A DNA stretch of 40,997 bases from CAZRKC01 sp964600665 (GCA_964600665.1 CAZRKC010000018.1:1-40997), one strand, 5' to 3'. Counted from the stretch's first letter, positions 17,568 to 26,471 are shown. Program-made: numbers and translations. The notes: generated by a model not told the origin, from the sequence alone.

Positions 17568-17617
17568 TATCAATGGTTATTCTTGCGTTTACATTTTCAT
17601 GGAAGGAGTGAATAAAT

Positions 17618-19624
17618 GTGAATAAAAAATCGAAGGCACACTATCGACCATTATTCATTGCATTATTGATCATGACAACTGTGGTATTGACTTCAATATC
17701 TTCCGTAGGCTTTGCGGCAGAACCAACCGTTAACCTCGGAACAGCCTCCAGCTTCGCGATATTGGCTGGGTCAACCATCACCAACACAGGGCCAACCACC
17801 GTCAAGGGGACTGCCGGGGGTAATATCGGTTTGCATCCTGGGGATGATCCCACAATAGAGACATTTCCGGGGCAAGTAGATATATCATTAACTGGAACGG
17901 TGCACTTGTTTGATGCAGTCGCGGAACAAGCAAAAGTGGACTTGGTCACAGCATATAATGACGCAGCCAGTCGCTCCAGTGACGAAACGATTTCTGCTGA
18001 TCTTGGCGGACGTACGTTGACTTCTGGGGTATACTCATCCGCTTCGAGCATCGGACTCACAGGGACACTTACACTGGACGCCGAAGGTGACCCAAATGCT
18101 GTTTTTATTTTTCAGATGGGGTCAACACTGACGACAGCATCAAACAGTGAGGTCAGGCTCATTAATGGAGCGCAGGCTTGTCGAGTTTTTTGGCAGGTGG
18201 GAAGCTCTGCAACATTAGGGACTGATTCCTATTTTGTGGGTCACATTTTTGCCATGGAATCAATTACAGCAACGAATGGAGTCGAGGTCCAGGGGCAGTT
18301 ATTAGCCCGCAATGGTGCGGTCACACTGGACACCAACATCATTGATAATTACCTCTGTTTAACACCAGGTTCTTTGAGAGTCACAAAGGAAGTGGCAGGA
18401 CTCGTGAACGGGATGACACTGCCGGCCTTTGAAATCACGGTCACCGGGCCGTTTGATTTCAATGACACTCAGACGATCGCAGCGGGAGAATCCTATACAT
18501 GGGATGGCCTCGCATCAGGTACTTACACAGTATCAGAAGGTGAATTAAGTACGGAGTGGGAAAGCAGCGGAACAGGCGAATACCAAGTGCCCATTGGTGA
18601 AGTGACGGATGTTACCATTACCAACACCTATACTGCTGATGAAACACCGATATATGGCGCATTGACTGTAACCAAGGTCGTTGCCGGAGATATCGGCGAT
18701 ATGACATTACCGCTGTATTCGATTACCGTCACGGGGCCGGAAGGGTTTACGGCGACCCGGACATTCGAAAACGGGGAGTCCTACACCTGGACGGATCTAG
18801 TCCCGGGCGTGTATACCGTGACTGAAGATAAGACTGGATTCAGCAGTGAATGGACAGTCAGCGGAGAAGGTACAGTGACAGTCACAGCGGACCAGACGGC
18901 AGTGACGACTATCGCCAATACCTATTCGGCTGATGAAGGAATCATCTATGGTGCTTTGACTGTAACCAAGGTCGTCGCTGGAGATATCGGCGATATGACA
19001 TTGCCGGTGTATTCGATTACCATTACAGGACCGGAAGGGTTTACAGCGACCCGGACATTTGTAGATGGAGAGTCCTTTACCTGGACGGACCTGATCCCGG
19101 GTGAATATACTGTGACAGAAAACAAGACCGGATTCAGCAGTGAATGGACAGTCAGCGGGGAAGGCGGTGTGACAGTCACAGCAGACCAGACAGCAGTGGC
19201 AACCATCACCAATACCTATACGGCTGAAGAAGAAATCATCTATGGTGCATTGACTGTAACCAAGGTCGTCACCGGAGATTACGGCGATATGACATTGCCG
19301 CTGTATTCAATTACCGTCACGGGGCCGGAAGGGTTTACGGCAACCCGGACATTTGTGCACGGGGAGTCCTTTACCTGGACGAATCTAGTCCCGGGTGTGT
19401 ATACTGTGACAGAAAACAAGACCGGATTCAGCAGTGAATGGACAGTCAGCGGGGAAGGTGCGGTAACAGTCACAGCAGACCAGACAGCAGTGAGGACCGT
19501 TACCAATGCATTTGTTGCTGATGAAGCGGAATTGCCCGCTACCGGTGGAGAAACTCTTTACACCGCTTACGCCGGCATCATCCTGTTCGGTTTAAGCGTA
19601 TTGATGCGGCGCGTTAAGAAATAA
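17618..19624 (+). CDS. DUF3494 (ice-binding-like) LPXTG surface protein with four tandem repeats
   Basis: A predicted cell-wall-anchored protein of 668 residues. It starts at GTG 17618 after GGAAGGAGTG, with a signal peptide (about 1-34, ending near VGFAA), then a DUF3494 domain (about 38-245, LGTASSFAILAGSTITNTGPT), the beta-helical fold of known ice-binding proteins and many adhesins. Four repeats of 96-98 residues follow (251-346, 347-444, 445-542, 543 to about 637); each has VTK near the start, TVxE in the middle and N-T/A-Y/F at the end, the Lys-Glu-Asn layout of isopeptide-bonded Cna-B/SpaA-like domains. The tail is LPATGG (639-644), a hydrophobic helix and RRVKK, a sortase substrate. 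Adhesion or matrix function is inferred; ice binding is not shown by sequence. Confidence 0.9.
   Translation: MNKKSKAHYRPLFIALLIMTTVVLTSISSVGFAAEPTVNLGTASSFAILAGSTITNTGPTTVKGTAGGNIGLHPGDDPTIETFPGQVDISLTGTVHLFDAVAEQAKVDLVTAYNDAASRSSDETISADLGGRTLTSGVYSSASSIGLTGTLTLDAEGDPNAVFIFQMGSTLTTASNSEVRLINGAQACRVFWQVGSSATLGTDSYFVGHIFAMESITATNGVEVQGQLLARNGAVTLDTNIIDNYLCLTPGSLRVTKEVAGLVNGMTLPAFEITVTGPFDFNDTQTIAAGESYTWDGLASGTYTVSEGELSTEWESSGTGEYQVPIGEVTDVTITNTYTADETPIYGALTVTKVVAGDIGDMTLPLYSITVTGPEGFTATRTFENGESYTWTDLVPGVYTVTEDKTGFSSEWTVSGEGTVTVTADQTAVTTIANTYSADEGIIYGALTVTKVVAGDIGDMTLPVYSITITGPEGFTATRTFVDGESFTWTDLIPGEYTVTENKTGFSSEWTVSGEGGVTVTADQTAVATITNTYTAEEEIIYGALTVTKVVTGDYGDMTLPLYSITVTGPEGFTATRTFVHGESFTWTNLVPGVYTVTENKTGFSSEWTVSGEGAVTVTADQTAVRTVTNAFVADEAELPATGGETLYTAYAGIILFGLSVLMRRVKK
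18368..19527 (+). repeat. Four in-frame tandem repeats in the surface-protein gene
   Basis: Units begin at 18368, 18656, 18950 and 19244. The last three have an exact period of 294 bases and are nearly identical at DNA level, while the first (288 bases) has diverged. High DNA identity among adjacent units points to recent duplication or gene conversion, and makes copy number likely to vary between strains. Confidence 0.92.
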
Positions 19625-19895
19625 GGAATGTGACATGAAATGATAGCGTGCATGGGTTTCTAAATTAACATGCAGTATGATTCAACCATGTCGTGCCTGA
19701 AAAGCTTGTGCTGTTCCGAAGCGAACGAACAATCAGGAGATCCAAAGATCGAATTGGTATCGCATAAGGCCTTTGATGATTTTGTACACAGATTGATCAG
19801 TGCACATTCATCGGGCAGGATGAAGTTGATTCATGGGATGCTAATCCTTCGAAATGACCATTATCACTTATACGATTATCAATCAGGAAGAACCA

Positions 19896-19941
19896 GTGGA
19901 ACAGGTGGCATGAGTTGCCATTTGTTCCACGCTCTTTTTTC
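19896..19941 (+). terminator. Intrinsic terminator downstream of the LPXTG gene
   Basis: A 15-bp stem with two G-U pairs (19896-19910 with 19916-19930, loop TGAGT) is followed by GCTCTTTTTT. It lies 270 bases after the LPXTG stop codon. The interval 19625-19895 has an open frame of 98 codons from 19670 running through this hairpin, but no ribosome-binding site or recognisable domain, so it is not called. Confidence 0.8.
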
Positions 19942-19962
19942 AACTAACTTCGGAGGATATAG

Positions 19963-20064
19963 ATGAAGGTAGAGATATCGTCTCGGTTCTGGGTACAAAC
20001 ACATGATAATATAATTCGCCATGCCCTCATTCTTAGAAGAAGTATTTTCAACAAGGACAGCTAA
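19963..20064 (+). CDS. Candidate 33-residue small ORF upstream of the GGDEF/HD-GYP gene
   Basis: ATG 19963 has a good ribosome-binding site (CGGAGG at 19951-19956, six bases before the start) and reads MKVEISSRFWVQTHDNIIRH, ending with RSIFNKDS. No family is recognised. It begins just after the terminator hairpin and overlaps the predicted promoter of the next gene, so it would need read-through to be transcribed. It could be a leader peptide, a remnant, or chance. Confidence 0.25.
   Translation: MKVEISSRFWVQTHDNIIRHALILRRSIFNKDS
19987..20015 (+). promoter_or_regulatory. Possible promoter for the GGDEF/HD-GYP gene
   Basis: A perfect TATAAT (20010-20015) has only a poor -35 match, TTCTGG (19987-19992), at 17 bases. 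A start near 20022 would give a leader of about 116 bases before ATG 20138. The leader shows no c-di-GMP riboswitch features that I can recognise. Confidence 0.4.
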
Positions 20065-20137
20065 CTTGACTTCAATAATCCGGGGTCACCGCGGAATTTC
20101 CACTGATATGGATTTGACTCTGATCGGAGGAGATGTT

Positions 20138-22861
20138 ATGCAGCTTACAACAAAAGTATATGATGGTTTACAACAGGTTCTTGATGATTTACCCATTCCC
20201 ATGATCATCGGAAAGAGTCTGCCTGGCTCAGAAGGAATGCCTAGTGACTTTGAATATTTGAGTATCAATAAAGCCTATGAACAGAAATCCGGAATAAAAA
20301 TGGATGCAATGATCGGAAAAAGGTTACATGAAGTATATCCGCATCTGGAAAAAGACCCGTTTGAGCGAGCGGAGTTCATTGCAGAAGTTGCTTATGGAGA
20401 TAAAGAAGAGGATGAATTATCATTTTTTAGTCCTTCGTGGAATGGCTGGATTCAGTTAAAGGTCATTAAATTGGGTAATGGCAGGTTTGTTGCCATATAC
20501 ATTGATACTTCGCAGCTAAAGTACTACCTGGACAAACTGACTAAGATAATTTCGTCAATTGGGATCATTATTTCAAAAGGGATCAAAGATATTGACTATC
20601 AACATATAACAGACACTTTGGCAGAATTAACAGGTGCAAAACTCGTGGTTTTCAATTTATTAGACGATGAAGGACAAAAGTCTTCTACCGTTGCAATATC
20701 AAGTGATGCAGACATGATCAGAATGGGTGAAGATACCTTTGGTGGGACGTTAATTGGAAAGACATGGATAGAAAGTGATTCTACGAAAAAGGCGTTTGGT
20801 GCTTCCCTATCAAAAATGTATCATAAGTTATCCGATATTACAAAAACAGAGCAATTAAAGCGTAATCTAGAAACCTTAGAAGCTCAAATCGGCTTTGGGG
20901 CGACCATTATCGCTAAGATTAACGCTGGGGAGAAGATATTCGGCTACTTCCTTTTCATTATGCCGGAAGGGATTCCCTATAAAAGTCAAAGCATTGTGGA
21001 TATTTATACCAGATTTGTGGGTTTGGCGATTGCAATTAAAAATAATGAAATCAGGATTAAAGAAGAAAAAGTGAGATTCAAAGCATTGTTTGAAAACATG
21101 GGAAGTGGCGCTAACATATTAGAAGTAAAAAATTCCGGTCAACGGGCAGAAGATTATGTGATCAAAGAAATGAATAAGATGGGGTTGAAAATTAATAATG
21201 TTGCAAGAAAAGATGTGATTGGCAGAACGATGCGTGAGCTCAATGAAGACTTTGATCGGACTGGGTTAATCCGTCGTTTGAAAGAGGTATGGGAAACTGG
21301 CAAAGACACCTATACCATCATTAACATCAAAAGTCACGATCGGCAGATTAAATGGTATGAAAGCCGATCATTCCGGTTGGCAGATAATGAGCTTGTAACG
21401 ATGTATAATGACGTGACCGAAAGAATAGCAGCTGAACAAGCTTTGGCCAAAAGCGAAAATTTTCTAAAGAAATTGATCGACAACATGGAGCAAGGATTAG
21501 CTGTGTTTGAACCCTTGTTGGACACAAGCGGCGTTCTCGTCGATATTCGTCCTGTGATGATTAACCCAAGTTTTACAAACCTTATGCAGCTAAATAGTGG
21601 AGAAATTTTGAAGGAAGCATTCAAAGATGTCATGGTAAGAATGAACTTACATTGGTTCGAACGGTTTAATCAGGTTTTTACGACTGGGGAATCTTGTGAT
21701 TTTGATGAGCATTCAAATATCTTGGGTAAGTATTTTAATGTTGTCGCATACCAGCCATTTAATGGCGTGATTACAGTAATCCTCACAGATATTACCGAGC
21801 AGAAACAAGTTCATGACCAGTTAAGGATTCGAAGCGATCAAGATTCTCTTACGGGTTTGTTCAACCGACGGTATTTCGATGAAGAGCTGGCAAGGCAGGA
21901 TTATTCTGGAAATTACCCGCTTTCGTTAGTACTTGCTGACATCGATGACCTGAAGATGATTAATGACGTGCATGGGCATCAAGTGGGTGACAAGGCAATT
22001 CAACAAATAGCCGCTTTGATGCAAGCGGTCTGTCCGGAAGATTGTATTATCGCCAGGACAGGGGGAGACGAGTTTACCTTTCTGCTCATCGGACAAGATG
22101 AGATTCAAGCCGATGTCCTGATGACAAAAATCAAGCAAACAGCCGCCGAGGAGATTTCAGTGTCAGGGAAACCCCTTTCAGTATCCATGGGGTTTGCTAC
22201 AAAGAAGGACCCTCATCAACGGGTCGGTGATATATTTAGGCAGGCTGAGAACATGATGTACAAGAATAAAATCATGTGGAATCGAAGTTCCATCGGATCT
22301 GTGGAAATGATCATGCAGGCACTGAGGGAGAAGAATGAACGGGAGCGGATCCATGCGGATCAGGTGGCACTGATATGCGAAGAAATCGGGATAGAGATGA
22401 GCCTTAGCGATGATAGCCTTAAAGAATTGATCACAGCAGCCCTTCTGCATGACATTGGGAAAATCGGGGTTTCTGAACAGATTCTTGACAAACCAGATAA
22501 GCTTACAGATGAAGAATATGCCATCGTAAAAAAACACTGTGAAAGCGGGTATAAGATTCTTGCACCAATTCCTGAATTAGAGAGTGTTGCCATCACGGTT
22601 TTGACCCACCATGAACGATTTGACGGCAATGGATACCCAAGTAATATTTCAGGTGAAAAGATACCGCTTCATGCTAGAATCATATGTGTAGCCGACTCCT
22701 TTTCTGCAATGATATCCAAGAGGCCTTATCGCGAAGAATTCAGTTTTGAAATTGCAAAGCAAGAGATTATGGATTGTTCTGGCAAACAATTTGATCCTGT
22801 CATTGTGGATGCGTTTATGAATCGGTTTACGCTTATCTGCAGTAAGATTCATGGTATCTGA
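20138..22861 (+). CDS. PAS-GGDEF-HD-GYP cyclic-di-GMP signalling protein
   Basis: A cytoplasmic protein of 907 residues predicted to both make and break c-di-GMP. The N-terminus is PAS-like (DFEYLSINKAYEQKSGIKMDAMIGKRLHEVYP), followed by a GAF-like region and two further PAS domains (about 310-420 and 440-550). The GGDEF domain begins DSLTGLFNRRYF; the catalytic motif GGDEF is intact at 642-646, with LADIDDLKMINDVHGH before it. The inhibitory RxxD site is replaced by PEDC, so product inhibition at that site is unlikely. The HD-GYP domain has HD at 771-772 (LLHDIGKIG) and HHERFDGNGYP (824-834), all key residues present. ATG 20138 with GGAGGA upstream is preferred over the more distant ATG 20021. 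No membrane segments are seen. Confidence 0.92.
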   Translation: MQLTTKVYDGLQQVLDDLPIPMIIGKSLPGSEGMPSDFEYLSINKAYEQKSGIKMDAMIGKRLHEVYPHLEKDPFERAEFIAEVAYGDKEEDELSFFSPSWNGWIQLKVIKLGNGRFVAIYIDTSQLKYYLDKLTKIISSIGIIISKGIKDIDYQHITDTLAELTGAKLVVFNLLDDEGQKSSTVAISSDADMIRMGEDTFGGTLIGKTWIESDSTKKAFGASLSKMYHKLSDITKTEQLKRNLETLEAQIGFGATIIAKINAGEKIFGYFLFIMPEGIPYKSQSIVDIYTRFVGLAIAIKNNEIRIKEEKVRFKALFENMGSGANILEVKNSGQRAEDYVIKEMNKMGLKINNVARKDVIGRTMRELNEDFDRTGLIRRLKEVWETGKDTYTIINIKSHDRQIKWYESRSFRLADNELVTMYNDVTERIAAEQALAKSENFLKKLIDNMEQGLAVFEPLLDTSGVLVDIRPVMINPSFTNLMQLNSGEILKEAFKDVMVRMNLHWFERFNQVFTTGESCDFDEHSNILGKYFNVVAYQPFNGVITVILTDITEQKQVHDQLRIRSDQDSLTGLFNRRYFDEELARQDYSGNYPLSLVLADIDDLKMINDVHGHQVGDKAIQQIAALMQAVCPEDCIIARTGGDEFTFLLIGQDEIQADVLMTKIKQTAAEEISVSGKPLSVSMGFATKKDPHQRVGDIFRQAENMMYKNKIMWNRSSIGSVEMIMQALREKNERERIHADQVALICEEIGIEMSLSDDSLKELITAALLHDIGKIGVSEQILDKPDKLTDEEYAIVKKHCESGYKILAPIPELESVAITVLTHHERFDGNGYPSNISGEKIPLHARIICVADSFSAMISKRPYREEFSFEIAKQEIMDCSGKQFDPVIVDAFMNRFTLICSKIHGI

Positions 22862-23110
22862 TATTGCTGTCCATGATCAGTCTAAATGCAGGCATGTCTG
22901 TTGCTACGATAGAAGTGATGGGTAAATCCTGAACAAAAGGTGATAGTTGATGGGTAATTTGAGTGCGTTTATGTCCAAGTAGAAAATATGAATGGATTTG
23001 AACCCAAGATTCATACGTTGGTTGATAGCATCATAAAAGAGATAACCCTCAAAGAAGCGTTTCCTTAGGGGTTAAAAAACCAGATGAACAGCTTCAAACG
23101 GCAGTAAAAA

Positions 23111-23156
23111 GAGGTCAACCATATCTAAGCGTAAAGGTTTGATGTGGCTGGCCTTT
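23111..23156 (+). terminator. Intrinsic terminator after the GGDEF/HD-GYP gene
   Basis: An imperfect stem of about 13 pairs (23112-23125 with 23141-23154, one mismatch and two G-U pairs, 15-base loop) runs into TTTTT. It lies about 250 bases after the stop codon. Confidence 0.6.
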
Positions 23157-23395
23157 TTGTAACATTCAAATCTGCTTTTGTTATATACAAGCTTCTCGAA
23201 TCCGTTTTCGTAACTTTGCTTAAAAGTCATTAAACATGTATCTATATCCATTTTAGCCGCCCTTTGGCATAACCTATTTCGTAATATGCTCGATTATTTA
23301 TGCCTATTGTGAAAACGCAAATGTATATTTGGAAAGAGAAGATATGATGAGAGCCAATAGCCTGGCTATGAAAGCATCTAATTGAGAGAAGGGAG

Positions 23396-23460
23396 AACCC
23401 ACCCAGTCCATCTCACATCGGTAGTTAAGAAGTGAAGAAGGTATCTGGGTGGGTTTTTTA
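23396..23460 (+). terminator. Orphan plus-strand terminator
   Basis: AACCCACCCAG (23396-23406) and CTGGGTGGGTT (23445-23455) form an 11-bp perfect stem with a 38-base loop, followed by a run of T. On the minus strand no U run follows, so it does not suit the converging surface-protein gene. It would end a short plus-strand RNA starting somewhere after 23160. Confidence 0.7.
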
Positions 23461-23485
23461 TTTGTTATGTAACTTAAAACCAAAA

Positions 23486-25966
23486 CTATTGAATCAATAC
23501 TTCGGATGTTGTTGTATTATTTCCTAATTCTAAATCCAAGCATGTGGAGGTAACGGTAGCCATGTTTGTTATTGGAGAAGTTACCCGGGTTACAAGCACC
23601 CTTATTTCAACCCCAATTTCGTGATTTGCTTCCATTTCACCCACATTGACGGTAATGGTCTTTCCTTTTAAACTGTATGGTAAACCATTACTTACTGTTA
23701 CAGATAACAGCCTTGTGTTGTTTGCCAAGGTGTTTTTAATCGTGACTCCTTGAGCAGTGTCAGGTCCGCCATTGTTCACGCGGACAAACCAAACAATCTC
23801 ATTAGTTACCGAATCGTATACTCCTTCTTGTTGAGAGATTTGCATGTCTGCCGTGCCATCAGTAACTGTGAGTTTAACTGCACTTGATGTGACGGGTGAT
23901 CCTACGCCATTGTCTAGGATGACCCGATAGAGATAGCCATTCATCGCGATAGTCGCTTGTGTCACTTCATAAGAGCTTGAGTTTGAATCAGATATATTGC
24001 TCCATTTCTTCCCACCGTTTTTACTGAACTGCCATTGCAAAGTAGGATCTGGTTTGGCAGCGTATCCGACAAAGAAGGCTGCCGTTTCTCCCACTTTGAC
24101 AGAAAGATCTTCAGGTTGATCAGTGATGACAGGTGTTGAATCAACAGGCAATTCAACGATAATATTCACGCTGGCAAAATATATAGCAGTATTCGCTTCT
24201 CCTATCCCCGTCTCTATTTTACCCATTAATAAATAGGTCCCGCTCAGTTCGCTGTTATAACTAGGAATACTATCTCCCTTCCAAGTAACCGGTAATGTAG
24301 TGGTACTGTTGTCTTCTAAGGTCACATTAACACTTAACGGAAAGTCTATACTGTTCCAATCTGTTCCAAGCGGTACAGTGATATCAGGCAGAGGATCAAC
24401 GGAAATAATCTCCTTAGGTTCAATCCACACAGTAACCGTGATCATGGCTTCATGTCCACTTGAGTTTGCAATTCCATCCACTAAGGTTAGTGTCCCTGTA
24501 AAGACATAATCACCGGGTATATTACCGTCATACAATGGATTGCCATCATTCCAAGTCACTTGAATGGGAACAGTGGTGTTGTCATCTAAAAGCACAAAGA
24601 CTGTAAATGGTAAATTCAAATCATCAAATGTTGTCCCATAAGGTACATTAAATGAAGAATCATGCAGCAATGAAATGATTTCCGCATCTGCAACATTTTG
24701 CATCAGGTATGGATATGACCCTTCCTCTATTCCCCAAATCCTATCAAAATCCCATTCGGTAAAGGTTGCTTGTGTCTTCATTTGCTCTTCTGTTACGACT
24801 TCTCCGAAATCATTATCAGGCCCTAACGAATAGCTTGATAGAATAGGAGCGCCGGTATAGTTGTCACCAAGCAATCCGCCGTGTCTATAACCGGTTCCTG
24901 TTACAAGCCCTACGGCATAGCAATTTTCTATCGTGCTTGCATAGTCATTTAACCCAACAAGGCCTCCAACTGCTTTGTTTATATCATCAGCAATACTTGA
25001 AACATTGCCCGAAGCAAATGAGTTAATCACTTTGCTATTCAGTGAATTCGATCCGACTAAGCCCCCCAACTGCTCTGTGCCATTTACGACGCCGGTTGCA
25101 TAAGACTTGTCGATAGTGCTGTAATGGCCGTTTAGACCAACAAGTCCACCAATAAGGGAGGAATCTGATGTGCCTGTGACTGAACTTTCGGAATGAGATT
25201 CAAATATGGAACTACTATAACTTTCTCCTACGAGACCGCCTACAGAATTATTTCCTCCCACAATTCCTGAATTTGAAGAATTTCTGATCGTGCTATCAAC
25301 AATATTCCCAACTACACCACCTGATCTGCATTCGGCATAAACTGATCCAACAAAGCTAACATCAGACATGAAACATTTATATGTATACCCAGTCAAACCG
25401 CCTGCATACTCATTACCAGTTACAGTTCCTGACACATCAATATTGATTAAAATTGAATAGGCTGCATTACCCGCTATGCCACCAACGCAATCATAGCCTG
25501 TGACATCAACTTGAGCTAAATTAATATTCTTGATGGTGGCGTTATAGACTTCACCAAACAAACCTAAAGATAAACTATCAGTCTCATCCCATAGAACTGG
25601 TGCGTCAGGCATGTTGATGAATAGTCCGCTGATAGTGTGGTTATCACCATCGAAAGTACCCTGGAAATTACTGCTTTCCGAATCCCACCAATCACCGATT
25701 GGCTCCCAGCCTATCCCTGTATTATATGGCTCAATATTTAAGTCGATATCGTCGGTCAAAATGAAATGTTTGTCGCGATTATCAGTTCCTAAATAGTTTC
25801 TTACATTATTCAATTGTATTGCAGATGCAATCTGCCATGGATCAGCTTCTGTCCCCGAACCGCCTGCAAATTCAACGTCCGCAAAGGCATAACAGACATA
25901 ATTGAATCCAAGAAGACTAACGAGCATCGTCAAAATCAAAATGAGTGAAAAAATTTTACGTGTCAT
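23486..25966 (-). CDS. Large secreted protein with GLUG repeats, Ig-like domains and a DUF11 domain
   Basis: A predicted exported protein of 826 residues. From ATG 25966 (AAAAGGGG 12 bases upstream; a TTG at 25978 abuts that site) it has a signal peptide ending near CYAFA, then ADVEFAGGSGTEADPWQIASA, the usual opening before GLUG repeats. Residues about 140-385 are GLUG-type repeats with recurring GGLVGxN and SYATGxV patterns. Two bacterial Ig-like (Big_4-type) units follow (VTW-NDG and VTW-KGD motifs), then an Ig-like domain with ITDQPEDLSVKVGETAAFFV, and a C-terminal DUF11 domain (VNNGGPDTAQGVTIKNTL). No LPXTG, SLH or other anchor is visible, so it is either released or held non-covalently. 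Adhesion is the likely role by family analogy only. It lies 69 bases downstream of the receiver-like gene on the same strand. Confidence 0.88.
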   Translation of the reverse strand: MTRKIFSLILILTMLVSLLGFNYVCYAFADVEFAGGSGTEADPWQIASAIQLNNVRNYLGTDNRDKHFILTDDIDLNIEPYNTGIGWEPIGDWWDSESSNFQGTFDGDNHTISGLFINMPDAPVLWDETDSLSLGLFGEVYNATIKNINLAQVDVTGYDCVGGIAGNAAYSILINIDVSGTVTGNEYAGGLTGYTYKCFMSDVSFVGSVYAECRSGGVVGNIVDSTIRNSSNSGIVGGNNSVGGLVGESYSSSIFESHSESSVTGTSDSSLIGGLVGLNGHYSTIDKSYATGVVNGTEQLGGLVGSNSLNSKVINSFASGNVSSIADDINKAVGGLVGLNDYASTIENCYAVGLVTGTGYRHGGLLGDNYTGAPILSSYSLGPDNDFGEVVTEEQMKTQATFTEWDFDRIWGIEEGSYPYLMQNVADAEIISLLHDSSFNVPYGTTFDDLNLPFTVFVLLDDNTTVPIQVTWNDGNPLYDGNIPGDYVFTGTLTLVDGIANSSGHEAMITVTVWIEPKEIISVDPLPDITVPLGTDWNSIDFPLSVNVTLEDNSTTTLPVTWKGDSIPSYNSELSGTYLLMGKIETGIGEANTAIYFASVNIIVELPVDSTPVITDQPEDLSVKVGETAAFFVGYAAKPDPTLQWQFSKNGGKKWSNISDSNSSSYEVTQATIAMNGYLYRVILDNGVGSPVTSSAVKLTVTDGTADMQISQQEGVYDSVTNEIVWFVRVNNGGPDTAQGVTIKNTLANNTRLLSVTVSNGLPYSLKGKTITVNVGEMEANHEIGVEIRVLVTRVTSPITNMATVTSTCLDLELGNNTTTSEVLIQ

Positions 25967-26035
25967 TGTTCTGATCAACCCCTTTTTAAAATTTTGTTTT
26001 CGTAAACTGCAACTTACTTATGTTTACATCCACTC

Positions 26036-26395
26036 CTAGGCCCTCCCTCCTTCAAACCGGGAAACGTTAAGCTGGTCCGTTATCACGGACAGCAAACCTT
26101 GCATCGACAACTCTCGTAGTTGTTGGCCGACCCACACCTTGACGATGTTGGTATCCGGGCTGACGCCGATGAGCAGGAGTTGAGACCAGCTCTCTGACAG
26201 GGAGGAAATAAACTCCATATGGGGTGTTTCCAGATCGAACAGGATTGCGTCGGGTTTCATGGGTTCCAGCTCTCGGATATCTTTTGGCAGCGCCAGGTTG
26301 GTCAGATCAAACTGGCCACCGCGCCGTAAGCTTTCGCTGAGGGCGCCCAGAATCAGGGAGTTACCCAGAATGAAGATGTGTTGCCGTTTTCCCAT
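26036..26395 (-). CDS. Small receiver-like (pseudo-receiver) protein
   Basis: Not a named family to me. The 119 residues resemble a CheY-like fold: strand and helix QHIFILGNSLILGALSESL, then PDAILFDLETPHMEFISSL where a receiver would have its phospho-acceptor, and SWSQLLLIGVSPDTN as a later strand. The acidic pair normally found after the first strand is replaced by GNS, so phosphorylation in the usual way is doubtful. ATG 26395 has AAAGGAAAGTG upstream; the longer frame from 26428 has no site. It lies between the two-component genes and the large secreted protein on the same strand, so an accessory signalling role is inferred. Confidence 0.7.
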   Translation of the reverse strand: MGKRQHIFILGNSLILGALSESLRRGGQFDLTNLALPKDIRELEPMKPDAILFDLETPHMEFISSLSESWSQLLLIGVSPDTNIVKVWVGQQLRELSMQGLLSVITDQLNVSRFEGGRA

Positions 26396-26471
26396 GAGCT
26401 TCACTTTCCTTTCCCGTTCTTTCGTCATCAGTATATCAGCGATTGAACCTCCTTACACTCGCTAAAACGGC

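Larger units (their letters stand above)
22862..23485. other. Gene-poor interval between two convergent genes
   Basis: These 624 bases contain no gene I can support. They hold a terminator for the GGDEF/HD-GYP gene (23111-23156) and a second plus-strand terminator (23396-23460) that belongs to no annotated gene. A 13-codon frame at 23344-23385 starts behind a purine-rich stretch (GGAAAGAGAAG). The base composition is AT-rich compared with the housekeeping parts. Confidence 0.6.

Noticed and set aside
19670..19966. Open frame of 98 codons downstream of the LPXTG gene
   Set aside because: No ribosome-binding site, no recognised domain, and it runs straight through a strong terminator hairpin.
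20022..20137. c-di-GMP riboswitch in the leader of the GGDEF/HD-GYP gene
   Set aside because: None of the conserved GEMM-I or GEMM-II sequence blocks could be recognised.
22988..23142. Possible remnant protein (MNGFEPKIHTLVDSIIKEIT) after the GGDEF/HD-GYP gene
   Set aside because: The frame ends after 26 codons and does not continue coherently in any frame; no family recognised.
23837..24509. Open frames on the plus strand opposite the large secreted protein
   Set aside because: They are shadows of the long minus-strand gene, with no ribosome-binding sites or domains.
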